The translations under genes and the position numbers were made by a program. Positions 51,948 to 60,668 of a stretch of 64,000 bases of DNA are shown piece after piece; position 1 is the first letter of the stretch; every line of letters starts with the position of its first letter. The notes beneath the pieces are model-generated. The model was given only the letters and a program-made list of their open reading frames with translations, was not told where the DNA came from and did not search any database. The stretch spans positions 15,520-79,519 of the forward strand of contig JARLHY010000087.1 of assembly GCA_031292015.1 (NCBI GenBank), written 5' to 3'. This DNA is from Negativicutes bacterium (lineage in GTDB: Bacteria > Bacillota_C > Negativicutes > Sporomusales_B > JARLHX01).

Positions 51948-53402
51948 CTATTTCGCCGGAATACCGGCGATGGACTTGGCCAGGGCTTTCTTCTGCTCAA
52001 GATTGCCCTGACGGGCGATCATGATCCGTTGCGCCTGAGGTGAACCGGCGCCATGCATAGACTCGGTGCGGTAGCCGACAGCGGCGGTACCCAGGGTGAT
52101 ATTTTCAATCAGCCGCAAAATACGCATCCGATGCTCGGTGGAAATGGCTGCCACGCCCTTGAAGTATTTTTCCACAACCTTGCCGATAACCGGATGACGC
52201 AGGTCTTTTTCCGACGGCATGGTGACCATCAGACCGCCGGCGATGTCTTCGGCCAGCCGGGCGATTTCGTACGGGAAGCGGGTAACGTTCTGCTTGCAGA
52301 CGTTGGCCAGCAAGAGATCGATAATGTAGTTGCCGGAAGCGGTTTTGTAGCCTTCGGACGAACAGGCGATGCCGCAGGCGTACAGAGTCTCGTTAAGGTG
52401 CATCATTTCGATGAGTTTGTCTTTTACATGGGAGGCTTTGTTAGCCCCGTTGTAATCGGCGGCCACAGCTGCCGCGCCGATCAGAACGTCGCCCACGCCG
52501 ACCTTGCAGCCGCCGTAGCTTTGACGATGGTAGCCGGCGAACCGTTCCACCAGCGCGCCGCTGAATTCGTACTCACCGCACATGAAGACATCTTCCCAGG
52601 GGATGAACAGGTTGTCGAATACCATCAGGGCTTCCTGACCGCCGAACTGCTTGTTGCCGACATCGATGTCGCCGCCTTCGAGTTTGCGGGTGTCGCAGGA
52701 CTGCCGCCCGTAGATGTAGTAGATGCCTTCGGCGTCGGCCGGAGCCACAAAGGATACTGCATATTCAGCGTCTTCCGCGCCCATGGCTATGGTCGGCATG
52801 ACCAGAATCCAGTGGGAGTTGACCGAGCCGGTCTGATGGGCTTTTGCGCCGCGGACGACGATACCGTCCTTGCGCTTTTCCACTACATGGACGAAGAGGT
52901 CCGGGTCGGCCTGTTTGCTGGGGGACAGGCTGCGGTCGCCCTTGGGGTCGGTCATGGCGCCGTCCACCGTCCAGTCTTCCTCCTGCATTTTGGTCACGAA
53001 TTTTATGAAGCGTTTATGGTATTCGCTGCCAAGTTTTTTATCCATTTCAAAGGTAACGCTGTCGACGGCGTTGATGGCGTCCATACCAACACAACGCTGG
53101 AAGCAGGCCGCGGTTTTTTGGCCCAGCAGGCGCTGCATTTTGACCTTTTTGACCAGGTCATCGGTGCTTTGGTGCAGATGGCAGAACCGGTTGATTTTCT
53201 TGCCGGTGATGCTGGAGGTGACTGTCATCAGCTCCGCATATTCGGGATCCTCAGCCAGAGCGTAGGTCATTTTGACCGAATTCATCGACGGGCGGATGAT
53301 GGGATGGTCTACCGGGTTTTTCACCAGTTCGCCCTGGAGATAAATCTTCAGATTGAGTTTGCGTAAACTTTCTTCGTATTGCGCTGCGGTTTTCATAGCC
53401 AT
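51948..53402 (-). CDS. abfD: 4-hydroxybutyryl-CoA dehydratase
   Basis: FAD- and [4Fe-4S]-containing dehydratase, 484 residues, converting 4-hydroxybutyryl-CoA to crotonyl-CoA and isomerising vinylacetyl-CoA. The cluster ligands known from the C. aminobutyricum enzyme are all visible: CFQRCVGMDA (two Cys four apart) and YHRQSYGGCKVG (His and Cys seven apart). The HpaB-like fold motifs RFCHLHQSTDDLVKK and GAKAHQTGSVNSHW are present. ATG 53402 follows AGGAGG. The gene follows a permease and precedes NifU-like and CoA-transferase genes, making a module for 4-hydroxybutyrate or GABA breakdown behind a sigma-54 promoter. Confidence 0.96.
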   Translation of the reverse strand: MAMKTAAQYEESLRKLNLKIYLQGELVKNPVDHPIIRPSMNSVKMTYALAEDPEYAELMTVTSSITGKKINRFCHLHQSTDDLVKKVKMQRLLGQKTAACFQRCVGMDAINAVDSVTFEMDKKLGSEYHKRFIKFVTKMQEEDWTVDGAMTDPKGDRSLSPSKQADPDLFVHVVEKRKDGIVVRGAKAHQTGSVNSHWILVMPTIAMGAEDAEYAVSFVAPADAEGIYYIYGRQSCDTRKLEGGDIDVGNKQFGGQEALMVFDNLFIPWEDVFMCGEYEFSGALVERFAGYHRQSYGGCKVGVGDVLIGAAAVAADYNGANKASHVKDKLIEMMHLNETLYACGIACSSEGYKTASGNYIIDLLLANVCKQNVTRFPYEIARLAEDIAGGLMVTMPSEKDLRHPVIGKVVEKYFKGVAAISTEHRMRILRLIENITLGTAAVGYRTESMHGAGSPQAQRIMIARQGNLEQKKALAKSIAGIPAK

Positions 53403-53458
53403 TAGAAAGACCTCCTAAAATTTATATATTTGCAAAGCTGCCAAGCTTTTGACACCAA

Positions 53459-54880
53459 TCATTCATCGCCGATACGACTGTTGAATACAGGATCCTTGCT
53501 CTTGTCGTAGTTACTCCAGTTACGGAAGAAATCCTTGCCATAGATGAGCAGGCAAAGCACGATGCCGACAGCGAAGGCATAGCCGGCGCCGCGGGAAATC
53601 AGCACTGCTCCGACGATTCCGGCAACACCGAGGTCGTTGAAGGTACGGGCCTTGAGAATACCGACCCGGACGGCGACGAAGCCCTGAACAAGCATGGTCA
53701 GCGACAGGGCGATCGGCAGGATCGGTTTCACCAGGCTGACAATCGGTGCCAGGAAATAACCGGTAAACGTGCCCCACCGGAAGGAGGCCACCCCGCCGAA
53801 CAGGCTGTCCATCGCATCCCGGCCGTGTTTGTAGCGCTCGCAGGTAACAACCTGCATCGCCGCCCAGAGCGGTCCGCACATCGAGGCATCAGGCCCGAAC
53901 ATGGACATGAAGATATTTCTCATACCACAGATAATGTTGTTGCGGTTGGCGTCATAGTGGACGTTTTCATCGCCGTGACGGAATTCGCGGGCTTCGTCGA
54001 TCAGCGCTTCAGCCTGAATCAGCTCGCCGAACAGCACCACATATACCGCAGCCACCAGCGGCGCGGCCTCCAGGTAAAGATGCAGCGGGGGAAAACCGAT
54101 GCGGGCCGAAAACGGCGTCCAATTATTCCACAACTCAGCAAAAGCCGGGATGGTAAAGCCCCACTTGATATCCGGCCAGGGCAACTCACCCAGCATCGGA
54201 GCGATAATCACCGCCAGCACCAAAGACGGCAGCAGTCCCAAGTCGGATAAATACTTGAAAACAATATTCTTATTCCGCAAAGTTTTAAAGTGGTTGGCAA
54301 AAAGAATATAAAAAGCGAAGCCGATGGCAATAGTGATCGTCCAGGGATATTTATCAAAATTGGCGCCTTTTTCAAAGACAAGGCGAACGGCAGCCACACC
54401 TGCGCCAAGCAAGATGCCTGATTTAAGCGCGTCAGGCACCAGGTCGACGAACCGCTTGGCCAGGCCGGTAGCTCCCAGAATCAGCGCAAAAACACCAAGC
54501 TCGCATTCAAAAGCGATAAGTGCATGCATTCTGGGCACACCTTCAGGAAAGGTCTTGAGCCAGAGCAGCAGGAGCGGGATAGCCGGTGTAATCCAGCCAG
54601 GGACGACCGGATCGCCCAGATGGGAGTGCCATAAATACAAAAATCCGTTCATGATGACAATCGTAATGGCGACTTCAAAGGGCATTCCCAGATATTCCTG
54701 CAATACGGGGATGATGCCGAGACAGACCGCGCACATCATCAGACCCTGAATATAATCCGGGAGCTCAAAACGAAAATGAATGAAGGGTAATCTGATCTGA
54801 AATGGGCCAAAGGGAATATGCGGTTGCACTTGGCCAAACTCTCGTTTGTATACAGGTCCTAACCAGCTCAAATAATTCAT
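53459..54880 (-). CDS. Polytopic permease of SLC23/SulP-like fold, 4-hydroxybutyrate module
   Basis: Integral membrane protein of 473 residues with about twelve hydrophobic segments. The general plan (GVAAVRLVFEK, VLFGELIQAEALIDEA, MFGPDASMCGPLWAAMQV) resembles nucleobase/solute carrier family 23-type permeases, but I cannot assign a substrate. It is the first gene after the sigma-54 promoter at 54985-55001 and 56 nt before abfD, so it probably imports the 4-carbon substrate used by AbfT/AbfD. ATG 54880 has GGGAGGATGA upstream. Confidence 0.8.
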   Translation of the reverse strand: MNYLSWLGPVYKREFGQVQPHIPFGPFQIRLPFIHFRFELPDYIQGLMMCAVCLGIIPVLQEYLGMPFEVAITIVIMNGFLYLWHSHLGDPVVPGWITPAIPLLLLWLKTFPEGVPRMHALIAFECELGVFALILGATGLAKRFVDLVPDALKSGILLGAGVAAVRLVFEKGANFDKYPWTITIAIGFAFYILFANHFKTLRNKNIVFKYLSDLGLLPSLVLAVIIAPMLGELPWPDIKWGFTIPAFAELWNNWTPFSARIGFPPLHLYLEAAPLVAAVYVVLFGELIQAEALIDEAREFRHGDENVHYDANRNNIICGMRNIFMSMFGPDASMCGPLWAAMQVVTCERYKHGRDAMDSLFGGVASFRWGTFTGYFLAPIVSLVKPILPIALSLTMLVQGFVAVRVGILKARTFNDLGVAGIVGAVLISRGAGYAFAVGIVLCLLIYGKDFFRNWSNYDKSKDPVFNSRIGDE

Positions 54881-54984
54881 CCTCCCTATTTTTTTTGGCC
54901 GTTAAACGGGTTTTTTCTTCTTTTCTTGGCCTTCACCCCCCTTTTATTTTTTTGAATTATTGGAATATACCCGTCAATATACAT

Positions 54985-55001
54985 TGCAATTTGCATGCCA
55001 A
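54985..55001 (-). promoter_or_regulatory. Sigma-54 (-24/-12) promoter of the 4-hydroxybutyrate operon
   Basis: Minus strand reads TTGGCATGCAAATTGCA, with GG and GC separated by exactly 10 nt, as required for sigma-54. It is 105 nt before the permease start. Confidence 0.85.
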
Positions 55002-55011
55002 CTCTTTTGTA

Positions 55012-55059
55012 AACAGGTAAAAGCCCTTTCCTCCGTGTAGGAAAGGGCTTTTACCTGTT
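55012..55059. terminator. Perfect 20-bp stem between enhancer sites and sigma-54 promoter
   Basis: AACAGGTAAAAGCCCTTTCC is repeated exactly inverted after an 8-nt loop. It probably ends the regulator transcript, and its position between enhancer and promoter keeps readthrough out of the operon. Confidence 0.75.
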
Positions 55060-55076
55060 ATGGTCTTCCCATCTTT

Positions 55077-55093
55077 TGTTGCAATTTTGCACA
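55077..55093. promoter_or_regulatory. Enhancer (UAS) site 1 for the sigma-54 activator
   Basis: TGTTGCAATTTTGCACA; its reverse complement differs from site 2 at one position only. The centre is about 92 bp upstream of the sigma-54 promoter. Confidence 0.6.
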
Positions 55094-55156
55094 GCAATCC
55101 TATCTCTAAGTCCGGCTAAATCAATCAAACACTCATTTGTGATAAAATGCACAACC

Positions 55157-55173
55157 TGTGCAAATTTGCAACA
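55157..55173. promoter_or_regulatory. Enhancer (UAS) site 2 for the sigma-54 activator
   Basis: TGTGCAAATTTGCAACA, with the 10-bp palindromic core GCAAATTTGC, 80 bp from site 1 and 4 nt below the activator stop codon. A weaker related element (TTGTG...GCACAA) lies just beside it at about 55138-55154. Confidence 0.6.
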
Positions 55174-55176
55174 TCA

Positions 55177-57066
55177 TTACTTTTGATCCTTCAATTTATA
55201 TTTGACAGCCTTACGGAATACCGTAGTCCGGTCAACCCCCAGCACTTCGGCAACTTTATTCAGACTGCCGTATTCCCGCAGCGTTTCTTCAAGCAGATAC
55301 TTCTCGACCGCAGCCAAAGCCACCTTGAGTTTCGTGCCGCTTTTCGGCAGAATCGAACTCTGAAGCATCGGCTTCGGCAAAGAAGAAACCAGGATTTCGT
55401 TTCCTTGGGTGGTCACTATCATCCTCTCGATGACATTCTCCAGTTGACGGACATTTCCCGGCCAGGAATATTCGACAAACTTATCGATAACCTGGGACGA
55501 GACGGTCTTGCAAAAACCAAATTCCCGATTAAACTTCTCAAGAAAATGCATGGATAGAAGCGGAATATCCTCCTTGCGTTCCCGCAAGGGCGGCATATGA
55601 ATCGGCACCACCATCAACCGGTAATACAAGTCCTCCCGGAAGGTTCCCTGCTCCACCATTTTTAACAGGGTGCGATGGGTCGCGGCAATGATCCTGACAT
55701 TGATAGTCTTGGCCTGAACCCCGCCCAGCCTGGTGACCGCTTTATCCTGAATCGCCCGCAGCAGTTTGACCTGTAGGACCGGCGGCATTTCGCCGATCTC
55801 ATCAAGAAACAGCGTACCGTTATTGGCCAGTTCAAACAAGCCCGGTTTTCCTAATTTTCGGGCCCCGGTAAAAGCGCCCCCCTCATAGCCAAACAGTTCG
55901 GATTCCAGCAAGGTATCGGGAATGGCGCCGCAGTTTATCTTGATAAAGGGCTTGGTATCCCCCTTGCCATGCCTGTGGATCAATTTCGCAATAAGCTCCT
56001 TGCCGGTGCCAGACTCGCCGGTGATGAGTACAGTGGAACTGACATCGGCGACTTTTACGGCAAGCTCGACGACCGAAGCCATGACTGTGCTGCGATATAT
56101 AATATCCGCCTCTTTTAAATGGAGAGAGCGCAAATGGGATAATTCCGTCTTATATTTTAAGGTTTCCTCCGCCTTTTTCGATAGCTGCTGCTGCAGATTA
56201 TTCAGGTCGGTAACGTCACGGACATTCGTCACTACCCGGAAGATTCCGCCGGCCTCATCAAAGATCGGGTTGCCGGTAACCAGAATATGCTTGTTGTTCT
56301 TCACGGTCTGGTCAATGGTCATTACCCGCCGGCTTTCCCGAACCAGTACCGTCACCGACTGATCATAATACCCCTCGCTTACAAGATCATCCATACGTTT
56401 ACCCAACACTTCCGACGCCTTAACACCGGTTATCCGTTCATATGCCTTATTGATTCTGAGAACCACCCCAGTGCCATCGGTGACAAAGATGCCGTCATAC
56501 GATGAATTGATGATTGCCTCCAGTTCCGTATTCAGCCCCTCGGCAATGTTATCAGGCAGATAAATGGCATTAAGGCCTGGGCCAAACTTCTTCGCGTCTT
56601 TTCCCCCGGCCTTGAGCCGGCTCAAAAGGCCCGTGATCAGCCTGGCTGGTGTTATAATCCCGACAACATGGCTATCGGCATCAAGTACCACAAACCGGCC
56701 GGCCTGAGCCGGAATATCTTCAAGACAGGCATCCACTGCTATCGTTGAAACGCTGCTGTCAATAATATCGCTAATCGCCTGATCAGCACCGGCCTCCTGA
56801 TTTCTTCGCAGCAGACCGTCACTCGTTATTGCCCCACAGTAGACCGCGTTTTCATCAACGACCGGCAAAAGTCCGCTGCCAGTGGCCATCATCGCCGAAA
56901 TAGCCTGGCTTGTTGTCCCCGTCCTGGGGAAAGAGGGTATTTTTTCGACAATCGCTGAAATCTTCACCTTCATCACCCCAACGCCGTTGTTGGAAATCGC
57001 CATTCCCGAAAATACGCCTGTTCGTGTCTCTTCTCTGCTAGTCCCTCTTAATAGCAGGTTCGTCAA
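55177..57066 (-). CDS. Sigma-54-dependent transcriptional activator (CBS-PAS-AAA+-Fis)
   Basis: Enhancer-binding protein of up to 629 residues. CBS-like repeats occupy about 40-165, a PAS domain about 190-300 ([20 protein letters not shown]), the AAA+ core about 325-560 with Walker A GESGTGKE, the sigma-54 contact loop GAFTGA and Walker [11 protein letters not shown], and a Fis-type HTH at the end ([20 protein letters not shown]). Start uncertain: TTG 57066 has GGAAG ahead of it, while ATG codons at 57003 or 56973 are alternatives. It lies directly upstream of the sigma-54 promoter and paired palindromes, so it almost certainly activates the permease-abfD operon; the effector is probably sensed by the PAS or CBS part. 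Confidence 0.93.
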   Translation of the reverse strand: MTNLLLRGTSREETRTGVFSGMAISNNGVGVMKVKISAIVEKIPSFPRTGTTSQAISAMMATGSGLLPVVDENAVYCGAITSDGLLRRNQEAGADQAISDIIDSSVSTIAVDACLEDIPAQAGRFVVLDADSHVVGIITPARLITGLLSRLKAGGKDAKKFGPGLNAIYLPDNIAEGLNTELEAIINSSYDGIFVTDGTGVVLRINKAYERITGVKASEVLGKRMDDLVSEGYYDQSVTVLVRESRRVMTIDQTVKNNKHILVTGNPIFDEAGGIFRVVTNVRDVTDLNNLQQQLSKKAEETLKYKTELSHLRSLHLKEADIIYRSTVMASVVELAVKVADVSSTVLITGESGTGKELIAKLIHRHGKGDTKPFIKINCGAIPDTLLESELFGYEGGAFTGARKLGKPGLFELANNGTLFLDEIGEMPPVLQVKLLRAIQDKAVTRLGGVQAKTINVRIIAATHRTLLKMVEQGTFREDLYYRLMVVPIHMPPLRERKEDIPLLSMHFLEKFNREFGFCKTVSSQVIDKFVEYSWPGNVRQLENVIERMIVTTQGNEILVSSLPKPMLQSSILPKSGTKLKVALAAVEKYLLEETLREYGSLNKVAEVLGVDRTTVFRKAVKYKLKDQK

Positions 57067-57183
57067 CTATTCTTCCATTCCTCCAAGATTTACGAACCCG
57101 CGCTGCAAAAAAACGGCCTTTTGACAAATCAGCGGCCTTGCCTGATGGCAGCCGTTGCACAATGACCTGTTGGTGTCAAATGC

Positions 57184-57212
57184 TTGCATCCGCGAAATAC
57201 ATGGGATAATAT
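57184..57212 (+). promoter_or_regulatory. Promoter of the 57253 gene
   Basis: -35 TTGCAT (57184-57189), 17-nt spacer, -10 TAATAT (57207-57212), 40 nt before the gene. Confidence 0.6.
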
Positions 57213-57252
57213 GAATACATAGAGCAGGCGGACCTGTATGGGGGGAATACCG

Positions 57253-57729
57253 ATGTCTTTGTTCAAAACTACCAGTGAACGGTTTGCGGTAATCTTGCTG
57301 CTGATTTTGCTCATGGTTGCCGGTTACAGTCTCCTGGGGACCGCCCAGGAACCGGTCATGCTGCTGTATACCGCGACTTACACCGACAAACAGGCCGGCG
57401 TAATTTACACTTTATACGATAAGAAGAATGACCTGAAAATCACGACACCGGATTATGAAATAGCCGCCAACCCGGCGATCACTGACCGCTCTTATCTCTC
57501 CGCACCCATCATCTGCTCGATATCGCGGACTGCTCCGAAAACGGTCATCGCGGTCCCCGCCGCAGACGGCCAGAACAAACCGGCCAAAATATATCACGGG
57601 ATGAAGGCCACCTATAAAACAGATGGCGCCGTATACAGTCTGTACCTGGAAAACGGCGAAGTTTATGAAGGCTGCGACGCCAGCAAATGGAATCACAACA
57701 AGCTTGGGCCCCCTAAGCTGGAAAACTGA
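57253..57729 (+). CDS. Exported or membrane-anchored hypothetical protein
   Basis: A 158-residue protein beginning MSLFKTTSERFAV with a hydrophobic segment (ILLLILLMVAGYSLLG), either a signal peptide or a single N-terminal anchor. The rest is predicted outside the cytoplasm and contains Tyr/Thr-rich beta-like stretches (AGVIYTLYDKKNDLKI, GAVYSLYLENGEVYEG) that look like a weak internal repeat of 'VYxLY'. ATG 57253 follows GGGGGGA; an in-frame ATG five codons earlier lacks spacing. Family not recognised. It has its own promoter and terminator. Confidence 0.65.
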   Translation: MSLFKTTSERFAVILLLILLMVAGYSLLGTAQEPVMLLYTATYTDKQAGVIYTLYDKKNDLKITTPDYEIAANPAITDRSYLSAPIICSISRTAPKTVIAVPAADGQNKPAKIYHGMKATYKTDGAVYSLYLENGEVYEGCDASKWNHNKLGPPKLEN

Positions 57730-57748
57730 GTCTGGCCGTGAACAGCGA

Positions 57749-57779
57749 GAACCTCTCCGCGCAGAGGTTCCTTTTTTTT
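57749..57779 (+). terminator. Intrinsic terminator after the 57253 gene
   Basis: Stem GAACCTCT/AGAGGTTC followed by CTTTTTTTT. Confidence 0.9.
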
Positions 57780-58014
57780 GGGGGGGCCAAATTCACCTGA
57801 GTATGGGCGGTGGAATAGGCAACTTATCTGACGCAATTGTAAGGATCTGGATGATCCCTGCCCCTCAGCCGACAATATGCCCTTATACGCGACGATACTC
57901 GTCAAATACCTGATTGATCTTTTCCCGGAAGGGGAATAGTCTAAGTTAAACCGGCTGACTAAATCCGGGTCACTCCCAGACCCCCACCGACTTGATAAAA
58001 AGGAGGTGGTACCT

Positions 58015-58164
58015 GTGACAAATTATATCATCTACGATTGGCACGGTCAGATGAACTGGGCGGAAATTATGGGATGTTATTTTGTCGATCCAGGCTGCGT
58101 CGAAGAATTCAAAGCTTTTATGCCGGATTCAAGACTCCTCCCCATGAACATGAATTGTTTGTAG
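58015..58164 (+). CDS. Small protein of 49 residues with a perfect ribosome site
   Basis: GTG at 58015 is preceded by AAGGAGGTGG at a good distance. The product starts MTNYIIYDWHGQMNWAEIMG, contains two separated Cys (GCYFVDPGC) and ends NMNCL. I do not recognise it. The ribosome site is one of the best in the window, so it is probably expressed. It stands alone in a gene-poor stretch. Confidence 0.55.
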   Translation: MTNYIIYDWHGQMNWAEIMGCYFVDPGCVEEFKAFMPDSRLLPMNMNCL

Positions 58165-58774
58165 CTTAAAAAGTCTAACCGCAGCTTTCAGCAAAACGCC
58201 AGTGCGGGGAACTGACGGGAGCGATCCACAGCCAGCCGATTCAAGGCGAAGTGGTAGCGACTGTAATGGCTGAACAACCTGATCCAGGTGAAACCAAATC
58301 CATTTACTTCATGAATCACTGTAGTTTCCATTGATTTGCAGCTATTCACCAACACCGATTGGTTCCAGCATCTCCGGGTAAATCACCAATGGACAGCTTA
58401 CTAGCTCCTTCTTTGTTCAGCCTGCCGCTCTGCTGGCGCATCTGCGCCCTCCCAAGGACATTCGCCCAGCATTCCCAGGCAGGATATACTAATAATGAGG
58501 TCCGGTCTCGGTCCTTCAATATTTACGCAAACAAAAGGCTTCGCATCACTGCGGAGCCTTGATTTATATTTTGGCGTGCCTGTACGTTGGGCCACAGATT
58601 AAAAGTCCAAAAAATGCCATTGGCGAACATTTATGTTAATCGGAAACCCTTGATCTTACTGGATCCTCTTCCGTTTTCCGTGGATATCAATTGTGAATAA
58701 TAAGGGACATTTATAAGCAGGAAGGCATAAGATAAAGGTCAGGTTAACACTGCGGGGCATCTGCCATACCCAAG
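58165..58774. other. Gene-poor 610-bp stretch
   Basis: No frame with a ribosome site is seen. A stop-to-stop frame on the plus strand around 58180-58330 has protein-like composition (GAIHSQPIQGEVVATVMAEQ) without a start and may be a decayed gene. A hairpin at 58533-58562 is the only clear structure. Confidence 0.4.
58533..58562. terminator. Hairpin, possible terminator
   Basis: AAGGCTTCGCA/TGCGGAGCCTT with loop TCAC, 11 bp with one mismatch. U-rich flank on the minus strand (TTTTGT). Confidence 0.5.
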
Positions 58775-59455
58775 TCAATCTGTATCATTTGCACAAAACA
58801 AGATTTCTCTTGCCACATCATAGTTAGTGAAAACTATTTGCATAAGCTCTAAACTTCCATTTATGGCTATTGGTAAATGGCTATCCATGAAACCAATCGA
58901 TTCATCGCTCTGTTTTATGCGTATGACGTAAGCTTTATCAACGTCACTATAAGCCCCCAAGTTCCCGGGGTAATTGGGGTGACACACTTCGCTTAACTGG
59001 TCGTAAATACATCGGAATCCGGGTATGAGCTTATCCAAACGATCAATATGTGTTAAAACGCTAAAAGCCTGCGGGAAATGCGACATAGTACGGCTCCCGA
59101 AACAGTGTCTCATAATAAACTCGTCGAGTTCCTCATACTTACATCCACTATCCATCCTAGATTTGAGGCCTTCTGCAAAAGAGTGGAGGCACGCAGTTGT
59201 CTCCATCATCGCTCGCCCAACCAAAAAAGCCGCCGCAAAACTTTCCCGCCCCCATAATTCAACAGCAATATGTCCGAGGTCGATCAATCTAGCTAATGCT
59301 GCATAAACCAGACCATCTGCTTTCCATATGATAAGCGGACGCCTTTTCCCATCCTTCTGGTAAGGCGTTATCTCTTCTAGCTGTTGGGCTTGTAGTTCCG
59401 ATAGTAGTTCCTGTGCCTCAAATATGCGTTCCGATCTTTTCGCTTTAAAATCCAC
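58775..59455 (-). CDS. Hypothetical helical protein (226 aa), possibly acquired
   Basis: Starts at GTG 59455 behind GGGGGT. The protein is largely alpha-helical with Leu/Glu-rich N terminus (RIFEAQELLSELQAQQLEEI) and a central RAMMETTACLHSFAEGLKSR and DQLSEVCHPNYPGNLGAYS region, reminiscent of HEPN/DUF5677-like proteins, but this is a loose likeness. Codon and base composition look AT-richer than neighbours, so it may be horizontally acquired. No partner gene such as a nucleotidyltransferase or toxin-antitoxin mate is adjacent. Function unknown. Confidence 0.6.
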   Translation of the reverse strand: MDFKAKRSERIFEAQELLSELQAQQLEEITPYQKDGKRRPLIIWKADGLVYAALARLIDLGHIAVELWGRESFAAAFLVGRAMMETTACLHSFAEGLKSRMDSGCKYEELDEFIMRHCFGSRTMSHFPQAFSVLTHIDRLDKLIPGFRCIYDQLSEVCHPNYPGNLGAYSDVDKAYVIRIKQSDESIGFMDSHLPIAINGSLELMQIVFTNYDVAREILFCANDTD

Positions 59456-59599
59456 GAATAACCCCCAACATCTTATTTAAGAATTACCACCCTCAACAAT
59501 TAACATTATTACACCGACTCTGCCATGCACTGCATTAAAACAGCAGCGTGGTCAGGCTTGACTTATTTTGAATTTGACTTTTCCTTTTACTAGTTAATC

Positions 59600-59641
59600 A
59601 GAAAAACCGTAGAAGACATGCCACCCGGCATGTCTTCTACG
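59600..59641 (-). terminator. Terminator of the 59662 small gene
   Basis: Perfect 15-bp stem CGTAGAAGACATGCC/GGCATGTCTTCTACG with loop of 4, followed on the minus strand by GTTTTTC. Confidence 0.85.
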
Positions 59642-59661
59642 TCACCTTCAACAATTAGTCA

Positions 59662-59817
59662 TCATGAGTTCTTATTCTGTTCTTCTTTTCTAATGGTTCC
59701 TATCTTCTTATCACTTCGTGTATCCCGTCCGTCAGGGTTCCGAATGGACCCCGGAGGCAACCCCCGGGTTTTCTCGAATGATCCAACTGTACAATCGCTT
59801 CGAGTTTTTCGCACCAT
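59662..59817 (-). CDS. Small basic protein of 51 residues
   Basis: ATG 59817 follows AGGGGG at 6 nt. The product begins MVRKTRSDCTVGSFEKTRG and continues LPPGSIRNPDGRDTRSDKK, with a GTIRKE tail: 20 of 51 residues are charged and Gly/Pro-rich turns are regular, typical of a conserved small disordered protein. A strong terminator 21 nt after the stop supports a real transcription unit. I do not recognise the family. Confidence 0.6.
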   Translation of the reverse strand: MVRKTRSDCTVGSFEKTRGLPPGSIRNPDGRDTRSDKKIGTIRKEEQNKNS

Positions 59818-60067
59818 CAACTTCCCCCTCTATATTACATTTGAATAACATTCTCCCAGATAATACTAATTCCTGCAACAACAACGAAAATTTGTCGTTT
59901 TTTGTCAGGGAGAGAAGTTGATAATGTGGATTACTAACTCTTTTTCAATAATATTTCCATATGAAGGCAGCAGGGCCTGGCTTGACGTATCCCGCTATGC
60001 GGTCTCCGGTTATTTTCGGAAAGCGGAGCAATAATATATCCATACCGATGATAGGAGGCGAACCGCC

Positions 60068-60610
60068 ATGAGTAACCAGGTGATATTATGGGGCATGTTG
60101 ATTCTGCCTTGGTTAACCTTGTTTTTCATGCCCAAAGAAGATATTAAACGCTGGATGCCTGCCGCCTTATTTGTAATGGTAACCAATACTTTAATCGTAG
60201 AAACAGGCGTCACCTGGAAAGTATGGGAGACTCACGAGAATGTTTATCCGTTGAACGAGATGATTAGTTTTGTGTATGGCGCATTACCTGTAGGCGCAAT
60301 GTGGATTCTCAAATACACCTATGGGCGGTTTTGGTTATATACAGCTGTTCAGATCATGGGTGGTTTAGTCCTGATTCTGTTCGTACAGCCAATGCTGCAC
60401 CGCCGGGGAATATTTGTCTGGCTTGACGAAAAGGCGTTGGGGGGAATCGGAGCCTTCGCCACCACAGTTGTCCATTTAATTTCCGTTTATCTTTATCAGA
60501 TGTGGCAAGAAGGGATATTTGTCCGGGTTAAAAGCACCGGCTTTTTGCCGGAGCTGCAGCCGGCAGCAGCTAAGCCGTTAAGCAAGGAGCACGACGATGA
60601 GCCTGAATAA
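60068..60610 (+). CDS. Polytopic membrane protein, CBO0543-like
   Basis: A 180-residue protein with about five membrane segments, resembling the CBO0543-type family of Firmicute membrane proteins of unknown function. It starts MSNQVILWGMLILPWLTLFF; characteristic are TNTLIVETGVTWKVWETHE and the ISFVYGALPVGAMWILKYTY helix. ATG 60068 follows GGAGG. The C-terminal tail from about 150 is cytoplasmic and charged (SKEHDDEPE). Monocistronic with a terminator. A shorter relative may be the protein at 6628. Confidence 0.7.
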   Translation: MSNQVILWGMLILPWLTLFFMPKEDIKRWMPAALFVMVTNTLIVETGVTWKVWETHENVYPLNEMISFVYGALPVGAMWILKYTYGRFWLYTAVQIMGGLVLILFVQPMLHRRGIFVWLDEKALGGIGAFATTVVHLISVYLYQMWQEGIFVRVKSTGFLPELQPAAAKPLSKEHDDEPE

Positions 60611-60635
60611 ACAAAATCAAGTCCGTCAGTGCACA

Positions 60636-60668
60636 ACAAAAGGGTCCGCAATATGCGGGCCCTTTTGT
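60636..60668. terminator. Bidirectional terminator between the 60068 gene and cobC
   Basis: ACAAAAGGGTCCGCA/TGCGGGCCCTTTTGT, about 15 bp with one mismatch, between convergent genes. Confidence 0.85.

Noticed and set aside
57730..58774. tRNA, 6S or other structured RNA in the gene-poor region
   Set aside because: No cloverleaf, CCA end or long closed bubble could be drawn; only simple terminator hairpins are present.
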